Position numbers and translations under genes: made by a program. This document shows positions 60,801 to 64,000 of a DNA stretch of 64,000 nt, one piece after another. This DNA is from Deinococcales bacterium (GTDB taxonomy: Bacteria; Deinococcota; Deinococci; Deinococcales; JAAFIG01): positions 62,001 to 126,000 of the forward strand of contig JANXTZ010000015.1 in the NCBI GenBank assembly GCA_025352125.1. Reading direction: 5' to 3'. Numbering within the stretch: position 1 is the stretch's first letter; each line of letters starts with the position of its first letter. The notes below the pieces were generated by a model. That model did no database searches, was not told the DNA's origin, and saw nothing but the letters and a program-made list of their open reading frames with translations.

Positions 60801-62315
60801 TTACAAAAGGTTTTGCTCGAGTAAAGCCAGCACCTCTCGGTTGCGCTCGAGAATCGCCGTCCGTTCGCTGGGATCGCGTTTGTTCCAGTTTGAAATCGGA
60901 ATGCCCATGCGTGGATTGTTTTTAAACATTGCGGCGTGACGGTCTATAAAATCCCAGTACAAACTCGAGAAAGGACAGGCAGTAACGCCAGTGGTCAGTT
61001 TGGGATTAAAGGCACAGGTTTTGCAATGGTTACTCATGCGCGAAATGTACGCGCCACCCGCGATGTAAGGCTTGCTGGTGAAACCACCCGCGTTGGCGTA
61101 CTGACTCATGCCGATCACGTTGGGCGTGACCACCCAATCAAACGCATCCACGTACAGGGTGAGAAACCAATCGTTGATGGCTTGCGGCGAAATTCCTGCC
61201 AGCAGTGCAAAATTTCCAAGCACCATCAAACGCTGAATATGATGCGTGTGACCAGTCGCCAAGACTTGTGTGACGGCACTCGAGATGCAGCGCATTTTGG
61301 TCTTGCCCGTCCAGTAAAAATCTGGCAATGCACGGCTCGCGTTCAATTGATTCTCGAGCCGCAAAGCGGGCATTTGCCGGCGGTAGACGTGGTGCATGAA
61401 TTCGCGCCAGCCCAAAATTTGACGGGTAAAACCTTCAATACTTTGCAGTGGCACATTGTTTTCTGGTTTGGCGGCAAACTCGAGCGCCGCAATGCAAACT
61501 TCCCTGGCGGACAACAAACCAATGTTGATCGCGGGTGAAAGTAAACTGTGGTAGAGCTGGTCTTCGCCCTCAACCAGCGCGTCTTCAAACGGTCCAAAAA
61601 GCGCGAGCCGATGCTCGAGAAAATGGGTTAGGGCTTGCAACGCCTGATCTCGAGTGACCGCCCAATTGAAACCCTCCAGACTGCCAGGATGTGCCTTGAA
61701 CATCCCTTCCACCCAATCCAGCGCCTCGAGCGTGATGGCATCGGGCGTAAACTCGAGTTTGGGGGGGAACTGATGCCCAGGTTTGGGAACTTGACGGTTG
61801 TCGGCATCAAAATTCCAAGCGCCACCTTTGGGGTCTTGACCATCCATCAACCAGCCGGTTTTCTTGCGCATTTGGCGGTAAAAGAATTCCATGCGCCATT
61901 CTTTTTTGCCTTGCGCCCAGGCATCAAAATCTGTGTTTGTAGACAGCCAGAGTGGATTGGCGAAAATCTCGAGCGTTCCGCCAAGTTGCGAAACAATTTC
62001 AGACAAACTCGAATCCATGCCAAAATCGCTGGGCTGCATCAGACCAAGCTCGAGCCTTGGAAATTCGTCAAAATGCGCTTTCAGACCATCCGAAAAAGCC
62101 TCGCAACTTCGGTAATGCACCCTGAAACCTGATTGCTCGAGTTCGAGCCGAAAGTGCCGCATGGCAGCATAAACCAACGCCAATTTTTGCTTGTGAAAAC
62201 CATACGTTCGCCCTCGGGTTGTGCTCTCGAGCATCAAAAACTGTGTATTGTCAGGATTGAACGCCCCGAAAACCTCGAGGTTGAGTTGATCGCCAAAAAT
62301 CAGAATGTGCTGCAC
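60801..62315 (-). CDS. FeS-containing cryptochrome/photolyase (CryB/PhrB group)
   Basis: A 504-residue flavoprotein of the bacterial (6-4) photolyase branch. ILIFGDQLNLE at the start, GGWAF-type GREFMHHVYRRQMP and GLLSPAINIGLLS are family features. Four cysteines suited to a [4Fe-4S] cluster lie in KMRCISSAV, NHCKTCAFNP and TACPFSSLYWDF. The tryptophan-rich core NVIGMSQYANAGGFTSKPYIAGGAYI is also typical. GTG 62315 has TACCCT 6 bases upstream. It would repair UV photoproducts in the light. Confidence 0.92.
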   Translation of the reverse strand: MQHILIFGDQLNLEVFGAFNPDNTQFLMLESTTRGRTYGFHKQKLALVYAAMRHFRLELEQSGFRVHYRSCEAFSDGLKAHFDEFPRLELGLMQPSDFGMDSSLSEIVSQLGGTLEIFANPLWLSTNTDFDAWAQGKKEWRMEFFYRQMRKKTGWLMDGQDPKGGAWNFDADNRQVPKPGHQFPPKLEFTPDAITLEALDWVEGMFKAHPGSLEGFNWAVTRDQALQALTHFLEHRLALFGPFEDALVEGEDQLYHSLLSPAINIGLLSAREVCIAALEFAAKPENNVPLQSIEGFTRQILGWREFMHHVYRRQMPALRLENQLNASRALPDFYWTGKTKMRCISSAVTQVLATGHTHHIQRLMVLGNFALLAGISPQAINDWFLTLYVDAFDWVVTPNVIGMSQYANAGGFTSKPYIAGGAYISRMSNHCKTCAFNPKLTTGVTACPFSSLYWDFIDRHAAMFKNNPRMGIPISNWNKRDPSERTAILERNREVLALLEQNLL

Positions 62316-62419
62316 GGCTTTAGGGTATATGAACCCAGCCCAGGATGCTGCACTCTAGAACGCAATCGCAAACCAATTCCGACTATTCTGCTCGGACTAA
62401 ATCTTAAGAACGCCCGTGC

Positions 62420-62448
62420 TTGACGCAAACAAAAGTGTTTGCCATACT
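62420..62448 (+). promoter_or_regulatory. ferredoxin promoter with palindrome in the spacer
   Basis: -35 TTGACG (62420-62425), exactly 17 bases, -10 CATACT (62443-62448). The spacer is almost wholly a perfect inverted repeat GCAAACA-AAAG-TGTTTGC (62425-62442), an ideal position for a repressor. Confidence 0.65.
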
Positions 62449-62526
62449 GTCCCTACTCAGGACGAAATACCCATCGCCACCTCGAGAATCTGCTAAACTG
62501 CTCACAGTACCCAAGGAGGAAACAAC

Positions 62527-62763
62527 ATGGCTCACATTATCGGACAACCCTGCATCGGAACAAAAGACAGCGCCTGCGTCGAAGTTTGCCCAGTCGAGTG
62601 CATCTACGAAGGTGACGATCAATTCTTCATTCACCCAGACGAGTGCATTGATTGCGGCGCTTGCGTCCCAGCCTGCCCAGTCAGCGCGATCTACCCAGAA
62701 GAAGACACCCCAGCCGATCAACAAAGCTTCATTGCCAAAAACCGCGTTTATTTTGGTCTGTAA
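62527..62763 (+). CDS. 7Fe-type ferredoxin
   Basis: A 78-residue ferredoxin. Cys 9, 17, 21, 25, 40, 43, 46 and 50 give one [3Fe-4S] and one [4Fe-4S] cluster, with PCIGTKDSACVEVCPVECIY and ECIDCGACVPACPVSAIYPEED very close to Thermus ferredoxin. It is an electron carrier for oxidoreductases and possibly for the P450. AAGGAGG precedes the ATG. The gene has no CTCGAG, probably because of constraint and short length. Confidence 0.97.
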   Translation: MAHIIGQPCIGTKDSACVEVCPVECIYEGDDQFFIHPDECIDCGACVPACPVSAIYPEEDTPADQQSFIAKNRVYFGL

Positions 62764-62780
62764 GCCTCATCAGAACTTGA

Positions 62781-62808
62781 GAAACCCCGCGTGTGCGGGG
62801 TTCTTTCA
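62781..62808 (+). terminator. terminator after ferredoxin
   Basis: AACCCCGC-GTGT-GCGGGGTT followed by CTTT, 19 bases past the stop. Confidence 0.88.
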
Positions 62809-62822
62809 TTTGTACTCGAGCC

Positions 62823-63266
62823 TTAAACCTTACCGTTAAAAGCTGGATTGACGAATCTTTCGGTAACAATTTCAAACTCGACGCCCCAGAACTGCTCGCC
62901 ACCATCACACACAACCACCGCTCGAGAGCGCCACTTCGGGTCTACATTTGACGGGAAGAGGTTGACGTAAATGATCTTGCGACCAGCCGCAACAAAACCT
63001 GCGTACTGTCGATAAAAGCTCGAGCGCAATCCGTTCAGTGGTTTGAGCGTTTTTTGAAATTTTGGTAGTTTTGTCTCGAGTAGCACGATTTGCGTTTTTG
63101 ATGGTGTCCATTGTGCCGTCACTCTTTGCGGTGTGGCTCGAGAGCATTGCCGCAACAAGACTTTGGCTTCCTGACCTTTTAAAACAGCACCGTAAGTTTG
63201 CCAACTCAAGTTTGGCGCGGCTTGCGCGGTAAAGACCAACAAGAAAACCAGAATCAAGATTCGCAT
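62823..63266 (-). CDS. exported hypothetical protein
   Basis: A 147-residue protein with a signal sequence (MRILILVFLLVFTAQAAP). The mature part is beta-rich with two cysteines (LLRQCSRA and VVVCDGGEQF) that could form a disulfide. Not a family I recognise. TAAATT is 6 bases before ATG 63266 (leaderless). It is convergent with ferredoxin. Confidence 0.75.
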   Translation of the reverse strand: MRILILVFLLVFTAQAAPNLSWQTYGAVLKGQEAKVLLRQCSRATPQRVTAQWTPSKTQIVLLETKLPKFQKTLKPLNGLRSSFYRQYAGFVAAGRKIIYVNLFPSNVDPKWRSRAVVVCDGGEQFWGVEFEIVTERFVNPAFNGKV

Positions 63267-63332
63267 GTTTTCAATTTAGAGCACGAACCTGAAATGAGCG
63301 TGTTGTGAAATCTCTAACGATCTGAATTCAAT

Positions 63333-64000
63333 TCAGTAATGCTCGAGCACCCATTCGAGGGCTTTTTGTGCATCAACAGCGACATCTGGAAAAACACCAT
63401 GTCGATTGTCAAAACCACCAGGTCTAACCCAGAAAGTGGTAGATACTGTCGCTTCAAGTTGCGTGTTGGGCAATTTAAACACGCAATAGTCGCCAAAATC
63501 TGTGGGATTGCCTCGAGTTTCCTGACCAACCAACGTTCCTAATTTCAAATCTTTGATGGTTGCCGCAAAAGACACGGCGCTCGAGAAAGTCGGATAGGCG
63601 ATTAAAACAAAAACGTTCCCAAAAAAACGCAAAGGATTTGGAGCAGGTTTATGCCAAGCTTCTTCGGCTTTGTAAACAGAACCAATCGTTTGACCATCTG
63701 CCCAAGGTAAATTCCCGCCATGAGATAAAAACCAAGTTCTTGCTTGATTTGAAACTTTCACCTCATATCTCGAGAATTGACGGTAAGGCTGATCGGTAAT
63801 GTATTCTAATAAGGCGTCACCCAAAACAGAATTGCCGCCACCATTGTATCGAAGGTCAACAATTAAATTTTGAACCCCTTGGGATTTGATTTCCAAAAAC
63901 GTGGTTTTCAAGAAGGTTTGAAAACGCTCAAGGTTCTCAAACGAACGAAAATCAATCAGACCGAAACCCTGTTTTGGCACAGAGAAACGGTAAAATTCCG
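63333..64000 (-). CDS. S41-family peptidase (partial, N-terminus beyond window)
   Basis: The C-terminal ~222 residues of a C-terminal-processing-type serine protease. LIVDLRYNGGGNS is the conserved strand/turn; the nucleophile Ser is in PTFSSAVSFA; LVGQETRGNPTDFGDY completes the site region. The frame continues past 64000 (codons for EFYRFSVPKQGFG are in phase), so the GTG at 63980 is not its true start. Location (periplasm or lipoprotein) cannot be seen. Confidence 0.85.
   Translation of the reverse strand, partial: EFYRFSVPKQGFGLIDFRSFENLERFQTFLKTTFLEIKSQGVQNLIVDLRYNGGGNSVLGDALLEYITDQPYRQFSRYEVKVSNQARTWFLSHGGNLPWADGQTIGSVYKAEEAWHKPAPNPLRFFGNVFVLIAYPTFSSAVSFAATIKDLKLGTLVGQETRGNPTDFGDYCVFKLPNTQLEATVSTTFWVRPGGFDNRHGVFPDVAVDAQKALEWVLEHY

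Noticed and set aside
1-64000. tRNA, rRNA and CRISPR arrays
   Set aside because: No T-loop-like GGTTCGAATCC in a cloverleaf context, no rRNA-like text and no regularly spaced direct repeats were seen by eye; a covariance search could still find a missed RNA.

Overview
The window looks like a stretch of chromosome from a member of the Deinococcota (Deinococcus relatives), with fairly balanced base composition. Three things point there. The 7Fe-type ferredoxin near the right end is very close to the Thermus ferredoxin. About 19 genes have a TANNNT -10 box 5-7 bases before the start codon and no Shine-Dalgarno, the leaderless arrangement known from Deinococcus. Menaquinone genes of the futalosine route are present. 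The most striking global property is the palindrome CTCGAG: it occurs about once per 115 bases in the part counted by hand, in genes and spacers alike, like the HIP1 palindrome of cyanobacteria. No rRNA, tRNA, CRISPR array or recognisable insertion sequence was found.

Layout. 1-8363: a plus-strand catabolic cluster with a glutamine-synthetase-like ligase, a cytochrome P450, a class C beta-lactamase-fold hydrolase, an acetoacetate-decarboxylase-fold protein, a fumarylacetoacetate-hydrolase-family protein, an extradiol dioxygenase and a PLP decarboxylase. It suggests breakdown of an aromatic or cyclic amine. 8438-18654: myo-inositol catabolism (iolE, iolD, iolC, iolB) interrupted by a large DUF4157/HET-C-like putative toxin and a RecQ helicase, and ending in a decayed DeoR-family regulator. 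18659-21366: xylAB with a promoter and a LacI-type operator. 21517-24272: Nudix, enoyl-CoA hydratase, metallophosphoesterase and ComF. 24279-24576: a compact unit encoding a 45-residue membrane peptide, with complementary transcript ends and a masked ribosome site. 24577-31788: mqnB, ydcF, a SpoIIM-family protein, sbcC, a HEAGH/TfoX-C fusion and sbcD on the minus strand.

32137-38434: small genes, a GNAT enzyme, a PIN toxin-antitoxin pair, a UbiD-family decarboxylase, a phosphotransferase and a two-component system. 38492-48803: HNH nuclease, glnA, sufE, phosphoesterase, HTH regulator, YhhN protein, M20 peptidase, MFS exporter, an orphan receiver and CcdA. 48899-52264: an antitoxin with a toxin broken by an early stop, aminodeoxyfutalosine deaminase, a UbiA prenyltransferase and an ACT protein. 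52397-55036: a sugar isomerase/epimerase and dehydrogenase operon. 55300-64000: a lipoprotein metalloprotease, a P1B-4 metal ATPase, a YdeI-family protein, an FeS photolyase, ferredoxin, a secreted protein and a partial S41 protease.

Functionally, the iol genes, xylAB and the 52.4-55.0 kb operon form a sugar/polyol catabolism theme. MqnB, the deaminase, UbiD and UbiA are probably parts of one futalosine menaquinone pathway, although they are scattered. Several systems show decay (DeoR remnant, ParE-like toxin). A family of composite intergenic repeats is present in four copies.
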